A stretch of 64,000 nt of DNA from NCBI GenBank assembly GCA_009912175.1, contig WNDQ01000001.1, positions 124,001 through 188,000 of the forward strand, in the 5' to 3' direction. Position 1 is the first letter of the stretch. Every line of letters starts with the position of its first letter. Under the pieces are notes generated by a model, which ran no database searches, was not told where the DNA came from, and worked only from the letters and a program-made list of their open reading frames with translations. Source of the stretch: Paracidovorax wautersii (GTDB taxonomy: Bacteria; Pseudomonadota; Gammaproteobacteria; Burkholderiales; Burkholderiaceae_C). A program made the translations under genes and the position numbers. Positions 51,301-59,672 of this stretch are shown here, piece after piece.

Positions 51301-51637
51301 ACAACCAGTCGCCGACGACCTGCGGCTCGACATCCGTGCTCAATACGAAAACAGCGCGGCCGCGCCGGCATGGGGAGATGGCATGGACCATGAACCGTGC
51401 GACTGGATGTTGCCGACCTCGCGCTGGCAGCCCGGGGTGATCTATCGGGACGAATTCGGTCTGCGGCCGCCAGCGCTCAAGCATCTGCGCAACGGACGCC
51501 TTCAATGGACTGTCGGTGTCATCGCCGCAGACCGCCGCTACGGTCCCGCGTTGCCCCCGCTGCCATTGATCGAAGTCGCCCTACCTGAACGAACAACGCC
51601 GCAGCCCCTTCCTCATCCACTCAAGACGTCCGCATGA
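48368..51637 (+). CDS. Fusion protein: N-terminal alpha/alpha-toroid (epimerase or glycoside-hydrolase-like) domain plus C-terminal CapA-type (PGA_cap) metallophosphatase
   Basis: 1089 aa; [10 protein letters not shown]-like [34 protein letters not shown]...[15 protein letters not shown]; CapA signatures [83 protein letters not shown]. Confidence 0.8.
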   Translation: [1089 protein letters not shown]

Positions 51638-52389
51638 CCGTCCATTCACTTCCCTGGAAGCCGGCCCGGGCACGTGTACTGCGCCGACTGGCCGTCATGG
51701 CCACCTTGGTTTGCGGTCTGAGCGCACCAATCGCCCAAGCCCAGCCGGCCCCCTCCCTGCCCGCCTTCGATCTGAACGTCGTCGTGCTTACGCCGCAGGA
51801 GCAAGCCCGGGACCAGACCAGCCTGGGGGCGATGCGACAGCAAATCGAATGGCTCAACCGCGATTTCGTGACGCAGGATGACCGCCATCTGGTCACGTTC
51901 CGACTCAAGTCCATACAGGACTATGCCTCGATCAAGGACTCGCACTGCGAGCTCGTTTCCTTGGCTCAAAAAGCCTACGACGGCGATGCATGGAACCAAG
52001 CCTTCAATGCCTGCAACGACCCCACCGTGCGCGATCCCAAAGCCATCAACGTCTACATCTACGACAGCTACAGCCCACGGCTCGGCTATGCCGATGCCAA
52101 TTCCCACGGACGCTACAACAAGGCCCGACCCTATATCTTTGTTGACTGGGACCGTCTGCGAACACGCGACCAGAGCCCCTTCGAACATGAGCTGGGCCAT
52201 GCCTTCGGCCTCGGCCATGTCTGTGCCGTCGGCGCCGAACGCGGGAGCGACACCAACATCATGGCCAGTGCAGAGTGCGGTAAGGGCAGCGGTGGCCGCC
52301 GCAATATCGGATTCAACCCAGAACAGGCCGACACCATTCTTCGCAGTGCCATACGCATCGCGCGAATGCTCGCGCAGCCGCCACGTTAA
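51634..52389 (+). CDS. Secreted metzincin-like zinc metalloprotease, otherwise uncharacterised
   Basis: Signal peptide ending APIAQAQ; HELGHAFGLGH (HExxHxxGxxH) and downstream DTNIMAS Met-turn-like segment; start overlaps previous stop region. Confidence 0.75.
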   Translation: MTVHSLPWKPARARVLRRLAVMATLVCGLSAPIAQAQPAPSLPAFDLNVVVLTPQEQARDQTSLGAMRQQIEWLNRDFVTQDDRHLVTFRLKSIQDYASIKDSHCELVSLAQKAYDGDAWNQAFNACNDPTVRDPKAINVYIYDSYSPRLGYADANSHGRYNKARPYIFVDWDRLRTRDQSPFEHELGHAFGLGHVCAVGAERGSDTNIMASAECGKGSGGRRNIGFNPEQADTILRSAIRIARMLAQPPR

Positions 52390-52459
52390 GTCGCACACCG
52401 GCTTCCAAACAACACCTCGGCCCCGGCCCTGATCCAAGCCAGCGGGAGCCATCGCAAGG

Positions 52460-54253
52460 ATGACCATGGAGCAATTGATCACCCGCCTTCGAACACTGTC
52501 GCAACAGGTGACCGATGATGACGATCTCATCCGTCGACTGCTGGAGGAGGGTCTGCCCGAAATCGCATGCGTGGTAGCCCGCAACCGCCTGGAACACGAA
52601 ACACCTTCCGACCCGCAGCACTGGCAGGCTTACCATGCGCTGTTGCTACAGTGTGGCAACACTGCGGCCGCGGAGCGCCTGCGCGAAGCCGTGTCTCCCG
52701 AACAATTCACCGAACGCACCGGACTGGGTTTCTGGAGTGAGTCGATCCGTGCGGCGCAAAACCATGCCGATCGCCTCGCACACACGCTGGACCGCTTGCT
52801 CGCGATCGATCCCTTCCGCTTGGCTGTGCGTGTGTCGACCGTACGGCGTCGCCACCCTCAGCACTACGAGGCTCTGGCCGGTGTGCTGCAAGCCCGCGCC
52901 GCTCGCCTACCTGCGCCGGCGGGCCATGCAGCCATCGCCCTGAAGTTGGCACTGCAGGAGATCGACCCTCATGACGAGAGCCATGACGAGGCACTGCTCG
53001 ACCTGTTCCAGCGCGCGGCCATCGGTGACGTGACAGCGCTGCTACGCAGCGCCTTCTCCCGAAACGTCCTGTTGTTTCAACGGTGGGTGCAGCGACTCAA
53101 CCAGACACCGGAACGGCTGGTATCTATCAGTCCACGAGGCATCTACCGCCTGCTCGCCGTTGCCTACATCCACCTCGACGATGACGCTTACCGTTCCCTG
53201 GCCGAACACATCGTGCACCTGCACGACGCCCAGCCTCCCGGCCAGCTCGATACACCGCTGACCGCCACAGTCGCTATCGCCCAGCGTTTTCTTGCCCGGC
53301 GCCAGACACCAGCGCCTGCTGGCCCATTTCCGATTGGCACGCGAGGCGACCGCCCCCTGCGTATCGCTATCGCGGTTTCCGGGCAATTGCGAGCGTATCG
53401 CGAGGTGTTTCCAAGCTGGCGCCACCTGGGACTGGATGGACACCAAGTCGACTATTACGTCCACACCTGGAAAAGCATCGGCTGGCGCTTTCCCAACGCC
53501 ATTACCGGCAATGCAGTCGACCGCGTGTTTGGGCATGCACCATTTGTGCAGGCCTACATCAAGGCTGGTCTGCTCTACGGTATCGAGGCCATGCGCAAGG
53601 CGTACCCCACCTTCCTGGGATCACTCGAACGCAGCGCAGCCGATGTGACCGTGGCCGATGTCCAGGCCGTCTACGGTTCTGACGCACGCGTGTACATCGA
53701 GGCAGAAGATCCCACGCGCTTTCCCGATGACCCCAAAAACCAGCACAAGATGTTCTACAAGATCGACCAAGCCCAGCGCATGGTCGAAGAATCGGGCGTC
53801 TCCTATGACCTTGTGATCCGCCTGCGCGGTGACCGCTCATTTCGTCCGCCGAGAACACCGCCCGACTACCAGGCAATGTGGCACCAGAGCCAGGCCGATC
53901 AGGTCCTGTTCGGAGAACCAGCTCGCATCGCCAACGAGCTTTATGTGGACGACCAGTTCGCCATCGGCACGCCCGAGGTGATGCGAGCCTACGCCAGCAC
54001 GGCACAGTTGCAACAGCAGGCCGTCCAGGAGCGCTGGCATGGCTTCACTCCTCAGCTTGCGCCACACCTCACCTTGGCCTACGCCCTGTTTTTCCAGGGC
54101 ATCCGTGTGCGCGAGGCGCTGGGTGTGCGCCCCGGCCCCATCCGGGGCCAGCACCTCATGAGCCGACAGGAGATTCACGAGGCGCTGCTGCACGACATGC
54201 CTGGCGGCCCCCGCAGCGAGATGGACCGGCTTTTCCTGGAGGCCGTTGCATGA
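52460..54253 (+). CDS. Putative glycosyltransferase-like protein, SGQLR type, copy 1
   Basis: 597 aa; helical N-terminal domain; RIAIAVSGQLRAYREVFPSW, VDYYVHTWKSIG, YDLVIRLRGD, ELYVDDQFAIGTPE. Confidence 0.65.
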   Translation: MTMEQLITRLRTLSQQVTDDDDLIRRLLEEGLPEIACVVARNRLEHETPSDPQHWQAYHALLLQCGNTAAAERLREAVSPEQFTERTGLGFWSESIRAAQNHADRLAHTLDRLLAIDPFRLAVRVSTVRRRHPQHYEALAGVLQARAARLPAPAGHAAIALKLALQEIDPHDESHDEALLDLFQRAAIGDVTALLRSAFSRNVLLFQRWVQRLNQTPERLVSISPRGIYRLLAVAYIHLDDDAYRSLAEHIVHLHDAQPPGQLDTPLTATVAIAQRFLARRQTPAPAGPFPIGTRGDRPLRIAIAVSGQLRAYREVFPSWRHLGLDGHQVDYYVHTWKSIGWRFPNAITGNAVDRVFGHAPFVQAYIKAGLLYGIEAMRKAYPTFLGSLERSAADVTVADVQAVYGSDARVYIEAEDPTRFPDDPKNQHKMFYKIDQAQRMVEESGVSYDLVIRLRGDRSFRPPRTPPDYQAMWHQSQADQVLFGEPARIANELYVDDQFAIGTPEVMRAYASTAQLQQQAVQERWHGFTPQLAPHLTLAYALFFQGIRVREALGVRPGPIRGQHLMSRQEIHEALLHDMPGGPRSEMDRLFLEAVA

Positions 54254-56055
54254 CCGTGGTCCGGCCAGCCAACCCCGCTTTGGACCTGGACACCCTGCAA
54301 GCGTTGCTCGCGCATTGCGTGGATGCACACGGGCGGCTCGATGTGGCCCGATTGCTGCAGCAGGGCCTGCCCGAAATCGCCCTGCTGGTGACCCGCCAGT
54401 CCATGGCCCGGCAACAGCCCCCCAACCCACCCGACTGGCTGGCCCATTACCGCCTGCTGCAGCAGGTCACCGATCATGGTGCGGCGCTCCGGCTGTGGGC
54501 TGATATGGACGTCGAGGCCACCCAGAAGGCCACGGGCCTGGACTACTGGAACGAGGCCGTCTGGACCGCCGCGCTGCACACCGAGCGGCTCACCCAGCTC
54601 GTGCAGGAACTCATGGACCGCGACAGCTGGCGGTTCGCGGTGCGGCTCGCGCAGTTCCGCAACGGCAACGGCGGGCTTTTTTTTCCGCTGGCCAACGTCA
54701 TCGCCGACGCGCTCCAGCGCAAGCCCCTGCCGCCCAATGGCCTGAGTGCGCTGGCCTGGAACCTGGTGCTGCAGCGCTGCGATCCGGCCGTGCCGACCTG
54801 GTTCGAACCGATGCAGCGCATGCTGGAGCGGCGCAAGCTGGTCGACATCAGCAGCCTCTTGCGCACGTCCCTGCCCGCCAATGCGCCGCTGTTCCGCCAG
54901 TTCGCGCTGCGCATGCTGGCGCAGGACCCGGCCGTCCATCCGCTCGGCCCACGCGCCACCTTCCATTTCCTGGTGCTGTCCTACGCCCTGCTGGAGCCCC
55001 AGGTCTACCGCGCGGTCTGTGCACGCGTGCTGACATGGGCCGGCGCCGTCCCGACGATCGACCGCCAGACGCCCGAGGGCGCCAGTGTTCTGGTGGCACG
55101 CAACCACCTGCAGCGCTATCGCCTGGCGCAATCGCAATCGGCCCAACCGTCGCCCGGCCGCCTGCGCATTGCGCTGTGTGTCTCGGGCCAGTTGCGCGGC
55201 TATCAGGACGCCTTCAAGACCTGGGAACACCTGCAATTGCAGGACCACGACGTGCACATCCACGTGCACACCTGGCGCAGCGTAGGGCTGTCGGTTCCAG
55301 TGGCGTCTTCGCGCAAGGGCGTGGACCGCGCGTTCACCCACCCCCCGTTCGTGCGCGCCTTCATCCGGGCGGGCCAGCGGTACGGCGATGAGGCCCTGAA
55401 CCGGGCCTATCCGAAGTTCATGGCCGCGCTGGCCTGGGGCGCCACCGTCACGCCCGACGACCTGCGCGCCGTCTATGGCCCCGACACGCACGTCGGCATC
55501 GAGGAGGACGACCTGCCCGAGTTCGCAGGCGACACCACGCACCAGCACAAGATGTTCCACAAGATCCTCATGGCCCACCGGCTGGCGGCGCAATCACCCC
55601 AGCCCTACGACCTGATGATCCGCATCCGCCCCGATCTGTCGCTGCTGCCGCCCGAACAGCCCATCGACTGGCACGCGATCTACAGGGCATGCGTTGACAA
55701 CCAGACGATCTACACCGGGCCTCTGCATCTGGTCAACAACCTGTTCGTCGACGACCGGATCGCCATCGGCTCGCCCGCGTCCATGCTGCGCTATGCCGAA
55801 ACCCGCCGCGCCCAGAAACAGGCCGACGAGGAGCGCTGGTACGGCTTTCCGCGCGGCCTGCAATGGCACCGGTCGCTCGCCTATTCCTTGTTCTTCCAGG
55901 GGCTGCAGGCCGTCGATCTGCCGGGCATCCTGCCCGGCCCGCTGGTTGGCGCGCGCACCTGGGACCGCGACCAGATCCGCGAGGCCCTGGCGGCCGACCT
56001 GCCCCACGGCCCGGTCACCGACATGGACCGGCTGCTGACCCAGGCCCTGCAATGA
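54250..56055 (+). CDS. Putative glycosyltransferase-like protein, SGQLR type, copy 2 (tandem paralog)
   Basis: 601 aa; ATGA overlap with copy 1; RIALCVSGQLRGYQDAFKTW, VHIHVHTWRSVG, YDLMIRIRPDLSL, NLFVDDRIAIGSPA. Confidence 0.65.
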   Translation: MTVVRPANPALDLDTLQALLAHCVDAHGRLDVARLLQQGLPEIALLVTRQSMARQQPPNPPDWLAHYRLLQQVTDHGAALRLWADMDVEATQKATGLDYWNEAVWTAALHTERLTQLVQELMDRDSWRFAVRLAQFRNGNGGLFFPLANVIADALQRKPLPPNGLSALAWNLVLQRCDPAVPTWFEPMQRMLERRKLVDISSLLRTSLPANAPLFRQFALRMLAQDPAVHPLGPRATFHFLVLSYALLEPQVYRAVCARVLTWAGAVPTIDRQTPEGASVLVARNHLQRYRLAQSQSAQPSPGRLRIALCVSGQLRGYQDAFKTWEHLQLQDHDVHIHVHTWRSVGLSVPVASSRKGVDRAFTHPPFVRAFIRAGQRYGDEALNRAYPKFMAALAWGATVTPDDLRAVYGPDTHVGIEEDDLPEFAGDTTHQHKMFHKILMAHRLAAQSPQPYDLMIRIRPDLSLLPPEQPIDWHAIYRACVDNQTIYTGPLHLVNNLFVDDRIAIGSPASMLRYAETRRAQKQADEERWYGFPRGLQWHRSLAYSLFFQGLQAVDLPGILPGPLVGARTWDRDQIREALAADLPHGPVTDMDRLLTQALQ

Positions 56056-56086
56056 CCCCATTCCCCTTCAACGAGAGCACCTTCCT

Positions 56087-56461
56087 ATGAAACGCCTGAT
56101 CGTCGATCTCGACCACACCCTGTGCGTCGCCCGCGACCGGGACTACGCCAACGCCGAGCCCCGCGCGGACGTCATCGCGCAACTGCGCACCTACCACGCC
56201 CAGGGTTTCGAGATCGCCATCCACACCAGCCGCAACGTGCGCACCTACGCGGGCAACGTGGGCAAGATCAATGCGCACACGCTGCCCGTCATCCTCGACT
56301 GGCTGGCGCGCCACGACGTGCCCTACGACGAGATCCACGTCGGCAAGCCCTGGTGCGGCGACGACGGTTTCTACATCGACGACCGGGCCGTGCGCCCCTC
56401 GGAATTCGTGCGCCACAGCTACGAGGAAATCGTGCAACTTCTGGAGCGAGAACAATCATGA
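56087..56461 (+). CDS. HAD-like phosphatase (capsule-biosynthesis type)
   Basis: 124 aa; MKRLIVDLDHTLCVA (DxDxT), ...HTSRNVRTYAGN..., WCGDDGFYIDDRAV. Confidence 0.8.
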   Translation: MKRLIVDLDHTLCVARDRDYANAEPRADVIAQLRTYHAQGFEIAIHTSRNVRTYAGNVGKINAHTLPVILDWLARHDVPYDEIHVGKPWCGDDGFYIDDRAVRPSEFVRHSYEEIVQLLEREQS

Positions 56462-58674
56462 TCCTCCTGACCTCCGCCGCCTACGTCGACCCGGAACTGC
56501 AATCCGAGTTCGGGCGCCTGCCGCCCGCCTTTCTGCCCGTCGGAAACCAGCGGCTGTTTCAGCGGCAAGCCGACATGCTGCGCACCACCTTCCCCGGCGA
56601 GCCCATCTACCTGTCCCTGCCCGAGAGCTACACGATCGCGCGGCGCGACGCCGACACGCTGGCGCGGCTGGACGTCCAGGTGGTCAAGGTCCCCGACGGC
56701 CTGAGCCTGGCGGCCTCGGTGCTGTACGCCATCAACCGCATCGGCGACTACAGCGCGGGCGTGCGCATCCTGCACGGCGACACGCTGGTCTCGGGCTTCG
56801 ACACCGCCTGGGACTGCGTGGCCATGGCCCAGTCCTCGGACGACTACAACTGGTATGTCGAGAGCCACAGCGGGGTCGTTCCCAGCATCTGGTGCGGCTA
56901 CTTCGCCTTCGGCTCCATCGACCTGCTCACCAAGTGCCTCGCCGGCGCGCACAACGCCTTTGAAAAAGCCGTGAACGACTACGACGCCGCGCAAGCGCTG
57001 CTGCGCATCCGGCCCAGCCATTGGCTGGACTTCGGCCACGTCAACACCTTCTACCGCTCGCGCGCGCGCATGACCACGCAGCGCGTCTTCAACGACTTGC
57101 GCATCCAGAACCACCGTGTCCACAAGACAGGCACACCACCCGCCAAGATCCAGGCCGAAGCGCTCTGGTTCGACGCGCTGCCGCCCACCTTGCGTATCTA
57201 TGTTCCCCAACTGCTGGCGCGCAACATCGAAGACGGCAAGGCCAGCTACGAGCTGGAATACCTGTGCCTGGCGCCGCTCAACGAGCTGTATGTGCACGGG
57301 CTGAATTCACCGGGCTTCTGGCACCGCCTGTTCCGGCATCTGGCGGACTGGTTCCAGGCCAGCCAGCAGGCCATGGACTGGCGCCAGGTGGACATCGAGT
57401 CGGTGCGGGCCGACGTCAACGGCATGCTGGCCGACAAGACGCGCGAGCGGCTGGGCCAGTACCTGGCATCCGTGGGCCTGAACGATGCCGGCCCGACCTC
57501 ACTCAACGGTGCACCCCTGCCGCCCCTGGCCACCATCGTCGAGCGCTGCCTGGCCGAGGCCGCGAAAGTGCCGGTGGTGCTGGGCGTGCTGCACGGCGAC
57601 CTGTGCTTCAGCAACATCCTGTTCGACACGCGCGCCGACCAGATCAAGCTGATCGACCCGCGCGGCCTGAACTACAAGGGCGAACAGCGTCTGTACGGCG
57701 ACCTGCGCTACGACCTGGCCAAGCTCACGCACTCGGTGATCGGGCTCTACGACTACCTGATCGCCGACGCGTTCTCCATCGACGACGGCGCGGGCCTGGA
57801 CTTTGCGCTGCAGATCCATGCCGACGACAACGTCGAGGTCATCGGCACGCACTTCCTGGACCAGCGCATGCTGGACGGCATCACGCCCCGCCAGATCCTG
57901 CCCATCACCGTCCTGCTGTTTCTGTCGATGCTCCCGCTGCACAGCGACGCCCCCCGGCGCCAGCGCGCCATGCTGGCCAATGCGCTGCGCCTCTACCGCC
58001 TGCCGCTGCATGGCCAGACGGTTTTTCATCAGATGCTGAACTCGTTCGCGCACTACTTCGAGGACGACCTGTTCCTCTTCATCGTCCGCCAGGACCATGC
58101 CGCGCGCGACTTCGTCGCCGACGAGGCGACGGCGCTGGGCATCGCGCGTTTCGAGATCGTGGAGATCGCAGGCGACACCCTCGGCCAGGCCGACACGGTC
58201 GCGCGCGGCCTGCACCTGCACGAAGGCGCGGTCGACGAGCCGCTCTACATCTTCAACATCGACACGCTCCGCCCACGCTTTCGCAAGTCGGACAAGGCCA
58301 TCGGCAGCCAGGGCTATCTGGAGGTCTTCGAGGCCGAGGGCGAGCACTGGTCCTTTGTCGAGCCCGGACCCGGCCACACGGTCCTGCGCACGACGGAGAA
58401 GGAACGCATCTCCAACCTCTGCAGCGACGGCCTGTACCAGTTCGCATCGCGCGTCGTGTTCGAGCAGGCGTTCGAGCACCAGGTGACGAACCACCTGCTC
58501 ACGCGCAACGAGTACTACATCGCGCCCGCCTACAACGCGTTGATCGCGCGCGGCGACCGCATCCTGTACGAAAAGATCGACCGCAACGACGTGCTGTTCT
58601 GCGGCACGCCTGACGAATACAACGCGCTGCTGGCCATGCCCGTGGACGAATTCGCCCGGCGCGTGGCTGCCTGA
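56458..58674 (+). CDS. Three-module protein: nucleotidyltransferase-like / APH-ChoK-type kinase-like / second nucleotidyltransferase-like
   Basis: N-terminal FLPVGNQRLFQRQADML and LHGDTLVSG; central HGDLCFSNILFDTRADQIKLIDPRG kinase-fold signature; C-terminal LFIVRQDHAARDFV...IFNIDTLRP. Confidence 0.65.
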   Translation: MILLTSAAYVDPELQSEFGRLPPAFLPVGNQRLFQRQADMLRTTFPGEPIYLSLPESYTIARRDADTLARLDVQVVKVPDGLSLAASVLYAINRIGDYSAGVRILHGDTLVSGFDTAWDCVAMAQSSDDYNWYVESHSGVVPSIWCGYFAFGSIDLLTKCLAGAHNAFEKAVNDYDAAQALLRIRPSHWLDFGHVNTFYRSRARMTTQRVFNDLRIQNHRVHKTGTPPAKIQAEALWFDALPPTLRIYVPQLLARNIEDGKASYELEYLCLAPLNELYVHGLNSPGFWHRLFRHLADWFQASQQAMDWRQVDIESVRADVNGMLADKTRERLGQYLASVGLNDAGPTSLNGAPLPPLATIVERCLAEAAKVPVVLGVLHGDLCFSNILFDTRADQIKLIDPRGLNYKGEQRLYGDLRYDLAKLTHSVIGLYDYLIADAFSIDDGAGLDFALQIHADDNVEVIGTHFLDQRMLDGITPRQILPITVLLFLSMLPLHSDAPRRQRAMLANALRLYRLPLHGQTVFHQMLNSFAHYFEDDLFLFIVRQDHAARDFVADEATALGIARFEIVEIAGDTLGQADTVARGLHLHEGAVDEPLYIFNIDTLRPRFRKSDKAIGSQGYLEVFEAEGEHWSFVEPGPGHTVLRTTEKERISNLCSDGLYQFASRVVFEQAFEHQVTNHLLTRNEYYIAPAYNALIARGDRILYEKIDRNDVLFCGTPDEYNALLAMPVDEFARRVAA

Positions 58675-58680
58675 GTCCGG

Positions 58681-59100
58681 TCAGGACACGGCGGGCGGCT
58701 TCGGGATAGGCCGGGGCCGGCCCTGCTCGTCGATGGCGACGTAGGTCAGTTGAGCCTCGGTCACCTTGATGACGCGGCCCTGGTCGTGCATGCGCTCGGC
58801 GAAGACCTCGATACGCACGGTGATGGAGGTGCGGCCGATGCGTTCGACATGGCCGTAGAAGGACAGCAGGTCGCCCACGCGCACGGGTTGCTTGAAGACG
58901 AACTCGTTAACCGCAACGGTGGCAAAACGCCCACCGGTGTAGCGCGCCGGAATGACCGAGCCGGCCAGATCGACCTGGGCCATGACCCAGCCGCCAAAGA
59001 TGTCCCCATTGGCGTTGCAGTCGCCCGGCATGGGGATGACCTTGAGCACCAGCTCCTTGTCGGTGGGCAGTTCGGTGAGCATGTCGTGGGTGTAGACCAT
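58681..59100 (-). CDS. Acyl-CoA thioesterase (YciA-like hotdog fold)
   Basis: IPMPGDCNANGDIFGGWVMAQVDLAGSVIPARYTGGRFATVAVNEFVFKQPVRVGDLLSFYGHVERIGRTSI. Confidence 0.94.
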   Translation of the reverse strand: MVYTHDMLTELPTDKELVLKVIPMPGDCNANGDIFGGWVMAQVDLAGSVIPARYTGGRFATVAVNEFVFKQPVRVGDLLSFYGHVERIGRTSITVRIEVFAERMHDQGRVIKVTEAQLTYVAIDEQGRPRPIPKPPAVS

Positions 59101-59336
59101 CGGGAGTCGAGCCGTTGTCGTGGGGGGTTCAAGTTGCCTGGGGCGCTGTGCGCGGCCACTTCAGCGGGCGGGCCGGCGGCCGCTTGTCTCGACTCCACGG
59201 GGTCCGGTTCTGTCCATCTCGAGGTGGTCCGGGTCGTTGCTGGGGCGCCAGTATAAGACGGTCGATTACTGGGCGGTCGACCCTCAGGCAAACCATGATG
59301 CGCAGCGGGCACAGGGCGATTACGATGCACAATAAC

Positions 59337-59348
59337 GAACGGTCGTTC
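59337..59348. promoter_or_regulatory. Candidate TetR-type operator
   Basis: gaacg-gt-cgttc inverted repeat 16 bp upstream of the ACBP start, in the intergenic region with the divergent thioesterase. Confidence 0.4.
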
Positions 59349-59363
59349 TTTTTTATCAATACC

Positions 59364-59618
59364 ATGTCCGATCTCCAAACCCAATTCGAAGCCGCTGTCG
59401 CCCAGTCCACGTTACTGCCGGAAAAACCCGACAACCCGACGTTGCTCAAGATCTACGCGCTCTACAAGCATGCGACCGAGGGCGACAACAAGGCGACCAA
59501 GCCCAGCCTGGGCGACATCGTGGCGCGTGCCAAGTGGGACGCGTGGACGGTGCAGAAGGGCAAGTCGGTGGAGCAGGCGCAGCAGGCTTATATCGATCTG
59601 ATCGAATCGCTGCGCTGA
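59364..59618 (+). CDS. Acyl-CoA-binding protein (ACBP)
   Basis: 84 aa MSDLQTQFEAAVAQSTLLPEKPDNPTLLKIYALYKHATEGDNKATKPSLGDIVARAKWDAWTVQKGKS: ACBP core. Confidence 0.95.
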   Translation: MSDLQTQFEAAVAQSTLLPEKPDNPTLLKIYALYKHATEGDNKATKPSLGDIVARAKWDAWTVQKGKSVEQAQQAYIDLIESLR

Positions 59619-59672
59619 GTTGGTTGGACGCGGTTGCGCACCGCTGGCCGGCTTCTGCGGGAGGCGAGTCAA

